From assembly GCA_002914845.1 (NCBI GenBank), contig JXTC01000010.1, positions 760,150 to 824,149 on the forward strand: a DNA stretch of 64,000 nt, in the 5' to 3' direction. Below the pieces are notes generated by a model. It did no database searches and had not been told where the DNA came from. It worked only from the letters and a program-made list of their open reading frames with translations. The DNA is from Trema orientale (Eukaryota > Streptophyta > Magnoliopsida > Rosales > Cannabaceae). Shown in pieces: positions 36,483 to 47,144 of this stretch (its first letter is position 1; each line of letters starts with the position of its first letter). The translations under genes were made by a program, and so were the position numbers.

Positions 36483-36668
36483 TTAGAATGAGCAAATCAA
36501 AGACCAAAGAAGAAAAAACCAGAAAAGCTTTTGGGCCAGAAATGAGAGATTTATACTTAGAGAGTTTTGTGTTTTTTGTTGTTGTTCTTGTTCTTGTTCT
36601 TCTTCCTCTGTGTTGTTTTTCTCAAGGGGTAGGCTCTCTCCACCAAGAGAGCCTCCACTCTCCTTCAT
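36483..36668 (-). promoter_or_regulatory. Candidate upstream ORF in the HD-ZIP III leader
   Basis: A 61-codon ATG-started frame on the same strand ends 73 bp before the main ATG. It reads MKESGGSLGGESLPLEKNNT, then a Glu/Gln-rich segment and a hydrophobic end, SFLAQKLFWFFLLWSLICSF. Its first codons overlap a 9-bp perfect hairpin (AGGCTCTCT/AGAGAGCCT at 36631-36639/36646-36654). Whether it is in the transcript depends on the unknown transcription start. Confidence 0.35.
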
Positions 36669-39225
36669 CAGCTACCTCTTGTTTCACTCTTTCTCTCTCT
36701 AGAAAACTCAGAACCCAAGTCAGGAGAGAGAGGGAGAGGGGTCGTGGTATAATGTTTGAACAGTGATGGTGGAAACTGGAGAAGGGTATGTATGTCCCTG
36801 TTTGATGGTCTTTTTCTCAGACGCCAATCTCGATAAATTTTCTAGTCACCAACCCACAGAAAGAGATAGAGATAGAGAGAGAAAATTAAAAACACAGAGA
36901 GGGAGAGAGAGAGAGAGAGTGCTTAATGTTTCTTTGTTTGTGGCTTTGTATGTGACAGAGAAAGCAATCAGAAAAAAAAAAAGTAAAATTTATTAAAAAA
37001 AAAAAAAAAACTCCAATGGCAAATGAAAAGCCAGGTGGCTAATCCATTGTTCTGCTCTGTCCTTTTTTTTTTTTTCTTTTTCTGGGTTTTTCTTTTTCTC
37101 AAAGATTAATCAGAAAAAGTGTACGCTTTTATATGTATGTGTACATGATGTAATAATATTAACATATTCTCTCTATAACTGTGTGATGTGAAAATTGAAA
37201 GAGAAAGAAAGAGAAGAATAAATATGAGCCTCTCTGCCATACTCAGACAGAGACCCCAGAGGCCAGAGACACAGAGGAGACGTTTTTTTGACTATTGACA
37301 CACCCCACCATAAATTTAAAAAAAAAAGTAAAAATAATATTAGACAGAAGTACTGTCCAATTCCGCACTCCCTATAATGGTTACAGTCACAGTAGTATTT
37401 TGTTTTGATGCACATGCATTATGTGTTCATGTGCATGCATGTATGGATACATAAGGTAATATCATAACACGAGTATATATATATATATATGTGAGAGTAT
37501 AGGAGTGCAGAGAAGGGTGCATGGGAGTCGTGAAGGCTGAGGAGAAATGGACAAAAGTAATGCTGTAATGCTTTGCTTTACTGGGCGGTGTGGTGGTACT
37601 GGTATACGGCTCGTTACCACATGAAACGGGTCTGACCCGGATCCGGACCTGGTTTTCTCCTAGTTAAGTGGGATTTTGTCTAGTGGGCTTGCTGAGCTTT
37701 GGTCATCAACTTTGGATTTCTAGGACATACCCTACTTTCTTTTTCTTGCTAACGTGGGTACATCTATCTACTTTAGGGTTGAGTTTGAAAGTTAATGTTT
37801 TGAGGACCTTTGTACTACTGGTCTCGAAAATAAATAAATAAATAAATAAATAAAGGGTGAAAAGAAAAAAAAAACATGAATGTTCTGCAAGTCAAACCCT
37901 GAAGTTTAGACTCTGCAAAATAATACACTGATATTAAGAATTTTTGAAAATTAATATCTTAGACTGATTTTTTAACCAATTTTAGTATAAAAAAAAATAA
38001 TATCCTCTATTAAAATTACATTAATCATTATTATTCTATTTAATTTTGAGGATATTATTGCTTTTACCAGTTAAAGTTATTTAAAAAGTCAACTTCGGTT
38101 ATTAATTTTTAGAAATTCTTAATCTCGTGGTATTATTTTTATAAAGTCTAAACTTCAGAATTTAAATTGCAGAACAATTAAACTTTACGGTATTTTTTTT
38201 TACAGTTTACTTATAAATAAATCACAAGAGAGATAATATATTACACCAGTATTTACTACGATTCTATATGTAAATAAGATTTACATTTCAGTACAAATTT
38301 ATCACAAATTACTAGTCTGATTTGTTACACATGCATGCAATGTTTAAGTATAAAGTTTGAATCTTATACTTAAAAAAAATGTACAAATTAGTCTCACATG
38401 GTGTGATATGATGTATGTAAACTGAATTCGAGTTGATAAAAATTTTAATGAAGCAAGAAGGGAAATGAGAGAGATCGAAGTTCAAATCATTCTATAGTTT
38501 TGTCAAAGAAAGAGAAGAAAAATTGAATGGAGATTATTAAATATTTTTAATTTTTAATTTTAAACTTCTTTATTGTTATTAACCAATAATCGTAGTCAAA
38601 TGTAAAAATACGTCTCACTTAACCACATTATAGAGTTAATGAGTGCCCACATATGCAGTACTACTCTACTCACTATTTCAGTACCATAGTAGTAAACAAT
38701 GTTTCTGTTGGGGATAATGTCGCATGTTCTTATGTTTTGCTACTAAAATGAGTGTATACATACTAAGGGGAAATTCAGTAAACAATTGAGGCTAGCTAAA
38801 GTTGCTTGTTAAATCAAGTGCTATAATTAAGTAGATTTCAGAAATGGTCGGTGAATTCAGCCAAATAATAATAATAATAGAAATAGTAAATCTTGTTAGA
38901 AGCATAACAATAATATGTACATGCGTAAAAGGTTGTTTGCCATGACTACTTGCTCACTTCTGTTTTTTCAACTTCTTTTTCCTCTCCATAATTTAGTAAT
39001 AACTTTTTAGTCACAATTAAAATTTTATTGCGACTAAATTAAAGATAACATTTTATGACAAGTTATCAAGAATTTTTTTTTTTAGTTACAACTTTTTATC
39101 AGAATATTGAAATTAGTTGTGACTAAAATTACATTTAATTAAAATAATTTTTTTATGACAGTAAGCTTTTTTTTTTTGAAGTGTGTGACAAGAAATTTAA
39201 TTAATCCTTACTACTTATAGTTAGG
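36669..39225. other. Upstream region of the HD-ZIP III gene
   Basis: Probable leader and promoter: CT/GA-rich tracts at about 36680-36930 (GAGA-type on plus), a long A/T tract near 37000 and a (TA)n run at 37475-37490 that could include a TATA box for the minus-strand gene. Beyond about 37600 it is AT-rich intergenic with (AAAT)n at about 37828-37855. No gene seen. Confidence 0.5.
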
Positions 39226-39240
39226 AGAGGATGGACTTTT

Positions 39241-39549
39241 TTTTGAGAAAAAAAAAAGAGTAATCGGGGTGACTTACTTCATACTCTCCTCCCAGTCTAC
39301 CCCTTATTAGGGGCTCAATCGGGACCACCAGGTGGATTGATAGTGCGTTGTGGTCTCTGTGATTTGATCAGCTATAAGGAACGGGAGTGCCCCACTAGAC
39401 ATGGACCCACACATTAGTGGATAAATCATGCAGTTGGAAATAGAAAAACACTCATGTGCCTAGTTCACCCCACACTTACAGGAGATTGAACTCCCGACCT
39501 CACCACCTCTGAGTAGGCACTCTACCACCAAACCACACCACCGGTGGTA
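39241..39549 (-). mobile_element. tRNA-derived SINE with TSD
   Basis: On minus it starts near 39549. Box A is TGGTTTGGTGGTAGAGTGC (39535-39517) and box B is GGTCGGGAGTTCAATCTCC (39499-39481). It ends in a pyrimidine/A-rich tail (39240-39258). Flanks AGAGGATGGACTTTT (39226-39240) and AGAGGACGGATTTT (39550-39563) form a diverged target-site duplication. About 310 bp, with no coding capacity. Confidence 0.8.
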
Positions 39550-39563
39550 AGAGGACGGATTTT

Positions 39564-40433
39564 CATATCATCTTTCCTTTTTCTGAAAACAATTGTTCCC
39601 TAAAAGTGTTAATTATTATATTTTCTAATTTTTTGATACTATTGTAGCTGCCATATACCAAATCAAGTGAATGTATCCCTAAAAAATAAAAAACAAAAAA
39701 AGAGGTGAATGTACTACCAATTACCATGTAACTTGTCAATATAAGTGTGTGACTAAAATGATTGTCCAATAACAACTTCAAATCAGAAAACAAAGGGAAA
39801 AAATGAATGTGGACAAATACATAGTACTTTTTTTTTAAAAAAAAAAAAGCCGCACACATAATAAGGGTTTGAAAGTTAAATTCGTTACAGAACTGACTAG
39901 AGTAATTCGGTAAAAACTCATGAAATTTGGGACGTTTGTGGAGGAAAATTCAACAAGACACGAGTGAAGCAGGCAGATGTCATGACACTGTAATTATTTT
40001 GTTTGTAATATAAGTGGGATTTGCTGAGCTTGAATTTGTTTGCAATAAACAACAAATGGGGCATTTGTGGGGCGGTACTTAAGAGTCACTGGTTTACTTT
40101 AATTTTGATCCATGATACTGTTTAGATCCCTAGATAAGATTTGGTCATGCAACAAACTCGGGATAAAAAAAAACTAGCTAATTAACTTTTATATGTGCAT
40201 GAGAAGTAGCATAAACACGGTTTATAGGAATTCATACTTTGGTTCATGGGTTACAATATAGTTCTAAATATAACATTTTTTAAAGGAAATAAGAATATGA
40301 TATTATTAAGGGAGATTAACAACTACTAATATCTTTCCAACAACATATTCACAATTACATTTTTATGTTTTTTCTGTCACTATATCCATGTCGATTATTA
40401 TGCATAAACGATAAGACAAGTATTCAAAAGATA
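39564..40433. other. AT-rich intergenic
   Basis: No gene or delimited element recognised; A/T tract near 39830-39850. Confidence 0.5.
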
Positions 40434-40441
40434 TCTTGTCT

Positions 40442-40824
40442 TAGGGGTGTGCAAAAAACTCTTTAACCCGACAATCCGATTAAAATGTAACTCGAGTTGA
40501 ATTTGGATTAATAAATACCAACCCGAAATTATAATGATCGGGTTGGACAGTCTTGACAACCAGCCCAATGTAACTCAACCTAACCAAGTAAGATTTATTC
40601 TTATTTTTTTTTAATTTATTTTTAAATATATATTATATGAAAATAAAAAATGTTAGGAAAAAATAGTAAAAAAAAATATTAAAATTATACTTATAAATAC
40701 TAAGTCGGGTTAACCCGACCAATTACAAATTTAAAATTCTAAAATTGGACGAGTTTTGAATTGCTAAAATGTAACTCAAAATTAATTGGACCCACCCGTC
40801 CAACCCGACAGATGCTCAGCCCTA
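40442..40824. mobile_element. hAT-type MITE with 8-bp TSD
   Basis: Ends TAGGGGTGTGCAAAA and (complement of the right end) TAGGGCTGAGCATCTGTCGG. Flanks TCTTGTCT (40434-40441) and TCTCGTCT (40825-40832) are an 8-bp TSD with one mismatch. The interior has CAACCCGA/GGGTT words but no ORF. It seems to have inserted into the end of a CACTA-type element. Confidence 0.8.
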
Positions 40825-40832
40825 TCTCGTCT

Positions 40833-41491
40833 CTAATAAAGTGATGAGATAAAATATATTTTCTCATCGTTTAAGTTTAAACAACGAGAATGCATTATTT
40901 TTCTCGTGGTTTAAAAACTAATGTGAAAAGTCAAGTTTTGAATAGTATAACTTTTGTTTAAAATTTGAACTCCCTCTTACCTTTTCAAAAATTTTGAATT
41001 TCCTCTCTTTCTTTCTTATATTTGTACCCTCTTTATCTTCTTCTTCCTCTTTTCTATATTATTTCTCATTTTTATTTTATTTTTCATTTTTCTATTCATC
41101 TTCATCTTCATCTTCTTTTTTCTTCCTCTTTCTTTTTTTTTTCTCCATCTTTCACGAAAACTCTTTAAGATATATTTTCAAATGGCATAACGATAGAGAA
41201 ATGACCAAAATGGCTATAGTTAGAATCATAGTCAGATCAAGCTGCGACAAGAGATAATCAAAAAATAAAATAAAAAATAATTAAATTTTTTTGGTTCACT
41301 TTTCACGTTGGTTTTAAATCGACGTGAAAAGTTATACACGTCGATTTCTAATCGACATGAAAGAATGCTGCTAATATACATGCAGCTGACATACTATGTT
41401 AGCTACATACTCATTAGTTTCATAATCGACAAAAAATGATTTTCACGTCACTTTCTAGGTGTCATGAAACCTCTTTTTTGTTATTGTGTAG
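40833..41491. mobile_element. CACTA-type non-autonomous element, right part
   Basis: Ends ACCTCTTTTTTGTTATTGTGTAG; its complement CTACACAATAACAAAAAAG resembles CACTACAA..AAA ends. Subterminal GTTGGTTTTAAATCGACGTG motifs (41295 onward) match those in the neighbouring element. A pyrimidine-rich core (41000-41150) produces a meaningless Ser/Phe frame. The left border is not fixed. Confidence 0.45.
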
Positions 41492-41907
41492 AAAATGATA
41501 TTCTTTCAACTAGATCAACATATCATCTTCTTTTTAAAGTCACTACAACAAAAATGAGATTTCACATTACTTAGAAAGTGATGTGAAAAATATTTCTCAT
41601 CAGTCATAACATCGACGAGTATACACTTGATGTAGTAAACTAGGTGCATTCACGTATATATAACTGATGTGTTAAGTTTGGTAAACTTACTATGCCAGTT
41701 TTGAATATAAAAGACTTTAGACGTCGGTTTTAAATCGATGTCTAAAATTAAGAATATTTTTTTAAAAGAAAAAAAAAATTAGCTACGAGCAAGCTAGCTC
41801 CGACGATCATAGTCACATAGTCAACCCACTTTCGGAACCAAAAAACTTTGATATATATGCCTAAATCCATTATGTTTTACACCATTGAGTTGAGTTGTTG
41901 CATTTAC

Positions 41908-42310
41908 TGTAACACCACTGGGCCTCACCCAAAAGTGCTAGCTTGAAGGTACTTTTGGGCTCATAGACCATCACTTAAATACCCATGATCTTCGCAGAAC
42001 ATACCCGATGTGGGACTTGGGGCGTTACAATCTCCCCCCGTTAAGGACCTAGCGTCCTCGCTAGGGGGTCCACATTCAATAGCCCACATATAACCCCTAT
42101 GGGCGGGATCCATATTCACCACGATTCTGGCCCGTGGTAGCCTTCTAAGACCCACACAGGTATGGACTGGGTCGGTTCTGATACCAAATGTAACACCACT
42201 GGGCCTCACCCAAAAGTGCTAGATTGAAGGTACTTTTGGGCTCACAGACCATCACTTAAATACCCATGATCTTCCCAGAACATACCCAATGTGGGACTTG
42301 GGGCGTTACA
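41908..42310 (-). mobile_element. TRIM (terminal-repeat retrotransposon in miniature)
   Basis: Two 122-bp direct repeats, 41908-42029 and 42189-42310, start TGTAAC and end GTTACA on plus and differ at four positions. The 159-bp internal part has, on minus, a primer-binding site next to the LTR (TTTGGTATCAGAACC, matching the initiator tRNA-Met 3' end with one mismatch, at 42188-42174) and a polypurine tract (ACGGGGGGAGAT at about 42041-42030) before the other LTR. No coding capacity. Flanks TTTAC and TTTAT are a 5-bp TSD with one mismatch. Confidence 0.9.
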
Positions 42311-42623
42311 TTTATATTCATTTTGTAATCGGATTTTATTGCCAAAAAAGATAAAAAGTGAAGAAGAAATAGAGGGGGAGAAAAAATGGAGGAGAAAGAA
42401 GAGGATAAGAAAGATAGGTGAGATGAAAAAAAAAGGATTGAAAAGTGTGAGAGATTTGGGTACTGTTTACATATGAATATAAATATATATATATACATCC
42501 ATTCCTATAGCCGAATTTGTCACTAGAAAATAGAGGAATGAGAGAGAAGAGATGGAGAAAAAAAAAGCTAAAAGAGTGGGAGAAAAAATAAATGAATAGA
42601 GGGTGTGAAGATTGAGAAGTAAA

Positions 42624-42703
42624 GAAAAATTAGGAAATATAAAGTTATAAGAAAAATTAGGAAATATAAAGTTATAAGAAAAATTAGGAAATATAAAGTT
42701 ATA
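42624..42703. repeat. 27-bp unit, three tandem copies
   Basis: GAAAAATTAGGAAATATAAA plus GTTATAA occurs three times without mismatch (last copy one base short) inside the CACTA-type element. Confidence 0.9.
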
Positions 42704-42948
42704 TTGCGAAAAAGCTCTTAAAATCTAAGTTTTGAAATTCAAAATTTGTATATGGAGGAAAAAATGAGATGAAAATTTTGTTTTAAAAAAAAAAAAATCT
42801 GAGAGATTTATCACGTTATTTACCGACATAGTAGGTAATGCCTATCATGTTGGTTTAAAACCAACGTGACAGTTAAAATTTTCTCGTCAATTTTTAGATG
42901 ATGTAAAAAGGATTATACTCTTACCTCGTCGGTTATTTTGTGATAGTA

Positions 42949-43802
42949 GGCCACCAATACTTCAACTTGCAACTGAGTGTTGCGAACGAGAGTAGCAATG
43001 TATGCCACTATCATGTCTTTTTCCCTAATTGACGCATATACGTTCAATTTAAAGCAGCTTTCGAAGGTGGAGATCACTAACAAGTCTCTTGCCTTCATGA
43101 TTCTAGTAGCTGGTTATTCATTAAAGATCACTATTCACTTTTACGCTTTTTGATAACTCTTACAAAAAAGAGGCAATAAATAATAACTCTTATTATAAAG
43201 AAGAAACTATAGATAATAACTCTTACAAAGAATGTTGTATAAATGACTAGTAACTCATAACAACTTAATCATCAGAAAGAACTTAATCGTTCTAATTTAT
43301 CTCAAAAAAATACATACGTAACGTGATATCACATAGTTTCATATGGAAAAAAATGTCATGAAAAGACTTTGTATATATTTTATTTTTTTATTTTTTATTT
43401 TCAACTGAATCTCATATGTTTATGAAAATATGAGAGAACCCCTTTGATTGATATTTTTTTTTAAAAAAATTACACAAAGTCTTGTAATTTAACTACATCT
43501 CAAATCTATCCTTCTCATGACAAATAAATTGGAAAATTTATGAGAAATGACAAAATTATAGCTAATGAAAATAGGTTTAGGTCTATATAAACATTAGAGA
43601 TATTGTATATATTAGTTTTCAAAAAGGGATTTTGGCAGAGCTGCCCTCTGAATTTCACTTTTATTTGCATTGTTGCTCCTCATTTTATTTTTTCCTTAGT
43701 AATCTTATTAAACTTACAAAACCGTTGCAATGAGCTCCAATCTGTCAATGTTAAATTTTAGATGGAATTAGACATGTGCGAAGTCACATGCAATGTTTTT
43801 GA
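42949..43802. other. AT-rich intergenic
   Basis: No gene. The 61-codon frame at 42913-43098 overlaps the CACTA end and has no recognisable motif. Confidence 0.45.
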
Positions 43803-44225
43803 GGCTATGTTTGGTAGAGAGGAAAGAAAGTAGGAGGGGAAGAAAAATTATGAGGAAAAGAAAATGTGTAGGATAGAAAGAAAAGTATCTTTCCTCCATT
43901 GTTGTTTGGTATGTAGGAAAGAAAGAAAACTAGTATATTTTAAAATGACTGTTTTACCTTTTTTATTAAAATTTTAAAAGTAATATATAAGGTTAATTTG
44001 ATAAATTCACTTTAAAACGTGAGTAAAAAACTTTTCCTCCCCCTTTTCTCTCTATTTTTGGGAGGAAAATATTTGAGTGGGTCCCACCACTTTTTTCCCT
44101 CCCCTTTTCCCTTCCCTTCCCTTTTCCCTTCCCTTCTACTAAACAACCCAAATTTTTATTTCCCCTCCACTTTTCCATCAAAAATTTTTCTTTCCTCTCC
44201 CTTTTCCTTCCTACCATACATAGCC
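43803..44225. mobile_element. TIR element with GGCTATGTTTGGTAG ends
   Basis: Left end GGCTATGTTTGGTAGAGAGG and the complement of the right end, GGCTATGTATGGTAGGAAGG, pair over about 25 bp. The interior is purine-rich on the left and pyrimidine-rich on the right, so it could fold back. Superfamily not fixed because no clear TSD is seen. Confidence 0.6.
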
Positions 44226-44799
44226 AGAGTTTCACTTGTACCTATTTGTTTGGAGGCAAAATTGTTAAAATCGGAGAGTATAAAGGGAAAATGAAAGTTT
44301 TAAATTCAAATTTTAACTAATTAAAAACTCAACAAAATTAAATTTAAACTGTATATTCTTTTTTTTAAAAAAAAAATTTATCAAAATGATTAAACTCTTA
44401 AATATAACTTATAAGTAACTAAAATAATTTATAAGTAATTTATATTAAAATTGCCTCATAACAACCACGAAGGCTTCATGGTTGCCTTGAGACTTTGCCT
44501 CACAAGAGTTGTCGTATGAAGCTTTCTTCTCTATGCTCAATCATATATTGGTTTTGTTTGGTTGTTGTCAGGCAGAGTTGTCTCATGATCAGCTCTCAAC
44601 AACTCAGGTGTATTCACAACATGAGAATTTACACCTAGGGGGTCTACTAAACTCTTGTGATGAAAAATAAAACTCACTCATTAATATTTTCAAAACTAAC
44701 CTCAACTGTCATGTCACACATGTAAAATTACTTGGATACTCTATTTCTTGAACAAACTTCAAACTACTTTAGCCACCATTGCCACTCCCGATTTAGACC
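44226..44799. other. AT-rich intergenic
   Basis: No gene or element seen. Confidence 0.45.
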
Positions 44800-45130
44800 C
44801 GAGCGGTGGCATCTCCGCTCGACTACGGTCGAAAATTTTCGACCGTGGTCGAACTTGTTCGGCCGCCTCTCCAGGTTGTTCTGATTGTTTTTCAACCAGT
44901 TGCCAGAAAATTTCGATCTTGGTTGAAAATTTTTGATTGGGGTCGAACAACTATTCGACCGTAGTCGAACAATTCGACTGGGGTCGAAGCCACCAGTTGA
45001 AATTTTTGACCGGCGTTCGATCGTAGTCGAACAATTTCGGCCCCAGACGAATATGGTTGCCGTCTTCCCGGTACTACCTCCGTCACTTTTGATTTTTTCG
45101 ACTTGGTCGAAAATTTTCGACTAGGGTTGA
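44800..45130. repeat. TCGA-rich palindrome cluster
   Basis: About fifteen TCGA sites in 330 bp, arranged as repeated GGTCGAA, TTCGACC and AGTCGAACAATT words. A 22-bp perfect palindrome centred on GTCGAAAATTTTCGAC lies at 44825-44846, and a second GTCGAAAATTTTCGAC copy near 45107-45122. The base composition is much richer in G+C than the flanks. Overlapping open frames on both strands are by-products of the symmetry. Confidence 0.75.
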
Positions 45131-45292
45131 GTCAGGAGTAATTTTGGAACTCCGAAATATTTATTAAATGACATGGCAAGAAAATTCTTATTTTTATAAA
45201 TGGTTTGTAAGTTGTCCCTTTTATCATTACATGTATTAAAAGAAGGTCAAAATTGATTATCTTCCTTCATAACAATCCGACAATATTATATA

Positions 45293-45825
45293 GGGATAGA
45301 GATAATTTCAAAAATACCCTAGACCTTTTTAGCTAAATACCACATTTAATTTTATATATATTGTCTTAAAACTCAAAACTATCTTTTTTTTTTTTTTTCA
45401 AAACAAGAAAAAAGGATACCATATCTACTTTTTTTGGTCAAACTTGAAATATAAAATGTCTAAAATACCGTCAAATATATGTCCAAAACCTATTACCAAA
45501 CACACTCATATGTAATTAGTTTTTTTCCCCTAAAAATACTTTTTCTTAGATTATTAAAAAAATCTTGATAATTGTTTTTTTGGCAATAATTTTTTAAATA
45601 TTTTTTGTAATTAAAAAGATTAAAAATAATATATTGTTTGGATATTAATATCTAAAGGTATTATTATCATTTAAGAAAGATTTCAGTAAAAAATTTGACC
45701 CAAAAAAGAAGGAGGGTTATTTTTTCCTATTTTAGATTATAGAGGGAATATTTATGATTTTATAAAAACAGATGATTAAACGTGATATTTAGCTAAAATA
45801 AAATGAATATTTTTGAGATTATCCC
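45293..45825. mobile_element. Mutator-type MITE, GGGATAAT family, exact 9-bp TSD
   Basis: Left end GGGATAGAGATAATTTCAAA and right end (complement) GGGATAATCTCAAAAATAT, inverted over about 60 bp with TTTTTAGCTAAATACCAC / TTTTAGCTAAATATCAC. Exact TSD TATTATATA (45284-45292, 45826-45834). No ORF. Confidence 0.85.
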
Positions 45826-45834
45826 TATTATATA

Positions 45835-47144
45835 TATAACTAAACTTATTTAAATGTGAGAACCTACATTTAAGATTTCATTTTGTTTAGTTTTAATTAA
45901 TTAAAATCTAAAATTTTAAACATTTTTTTCTCTCCAAACTCTTTAATTTTTTTAAAAAATTGCCTTCAAATCAATATGTACAATTGAAGTATCCATTATT
46001 CTCTCAAAACAATTGCATGTGACTTGCATATTTCATTTGACAGCTATTGATAGATTAGATCTAATTGCAATAACTTTATAATTTAGGGACCTAATTACCA
46101 AGATAAAAAATTAGACCAAATCGCAAATCGACGACAACTTTTAGGGGACAATTATACATATATATTTTTCAAATTAATCAAACGAAAAAGATATATAACA
46201 TTTTCAAAAGCCTACGCTTGCATCTTTTTTTTAAAATTTTTTTATTATGAATATATACATAAATTAGCCTAGATAGGATTTAAAACCCTCTACCAGGGAT
46301 GGAGCCAAGAATTTTGTATAGCGAGAGCTAAAATTATATTTCGTCTATTTTATGGGGCTATTCAATGTTTTGTTAATTTTTGAGTAAGGGCTTTCTATAA
46401 AATATAAGCTAAAAAATTGTAAATACTTATAAATTTTGGATCTTCTTTAAAAAAATAAATAAATAAAAGTGAGGAGGATTTGAGCCCCTACCGGGCTCAA
46501 GCTCTCTCCGTCCCTACCCCCTCCCACACATTCAAGAATCATAGGAGACCTAAACCAATTTAAACCCTTGTATCCAACTTAACACAAAGCATAAATATAA
46601 CATAAGTATATAAAGTTTAAATACCTTCAGTGAGAGTAATTTTGTTATTTTCTATCAATTTTTCAAATTTAGCTAACATGAGAGAATTATTAGATTTCAA
46701 AACTATTGTTGCACACTAATTTTTAATCATTAATAAAGAGTGTAAAATGGTAATTTTAAATTAAACTACTTTTCTTTTCTTTCTAAGTACCAAACAACTA
46801 TGTAATTAAGGAAGATACTTTCATTTCCATCTTCTATATTTTCTTTTTTTCAGATTTTTTTTCTCCCCTTCTTTTTCTTTCTTCTCTACGGAGAGTAGCT
46901 TTATATCATAAAAGGTTAAATCTAAAGGACTTCTTCCATATTTCCAAAAACATAGAAGTTTTCCTTTCAAAAAAAAAAAAANCTATTTATCAGTCACTGA
47001 TGTCGAATACTAGTATCTCGTTTTTGAAAATTCGATGAAAACTAAACATAATCTTATAGTAACCTTCCTGAAAGTCATCGATCGTATGCCTTCCACTTTA
47101 AAAGTTATTAATACGCATATATACTTGTATATTTGAATTAAAGT
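45835..47144. other. Intergenic with a probable small hAT element
   Basis: AT-rich, N at 46982 after an A run. Apart from the element at 46294-46516, nothing is recognised. Confidence 0.45.
46294..46516. mobile_element. Probable hAT-type MITE, 223 bp
   Basis: Ends CAGGGATGGAGCCAAGAATT and (complement) TAGGGACGGAGAGAGCTTG resemble the widespread plant CAGGGRCGGAGCCA hAT ends. The 8-bp flanks CCCTCTAC and CCCCCTCC match only partly. Confidence 0.55.

Larger units (their letters stand above)
41541..42948. mobile_element. CACTA-type non-autonomous element carrying a TRIM insertion
   Basis: Left end CACTACAACAAAAATGAGAT is the canonical CACTA start. The right end, read inward on minus, is TACTATCACAAAATAACCGA, with the first base changed from CACTATCAC. 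Subterminal repeats ACGTCGGTTTTAAATCGATG (about 41719) and CATGTTGGTTTAAAACCAAC (about 42848) occur on both sides. No transposase. No 3-bp TSD is evident. A TRIM retrotransposon occupies 41908-42310. Confidence 0.6.

Noticed and set aside
40994-41257. Ser/Phe-rich 87-codon frame
   Set aside because: Translation of a pyrimidine-rich tract within a transposon.
41961-42209. 82-codon minus-strand frame
   Set aside because: Made of TRIM LTR and internal sequence, which is non-coding in such elements.
41908-42310. Cassandra-type TRIM carrying 5S rRNA
   Set aside because: The LTRs show no 5S internal promoter sequence, so it is an ordinary TRIM.
44019-44294. 91-codon frame and its antisense partner
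   Set aside because: Products of the purine/pyrimidine-rich fold-back element.
44748-45124. Four overlapping 62-64-codon frames on both strands
   Set aside because: Caused by the palindromic TCGA repeats; both strands read alike.
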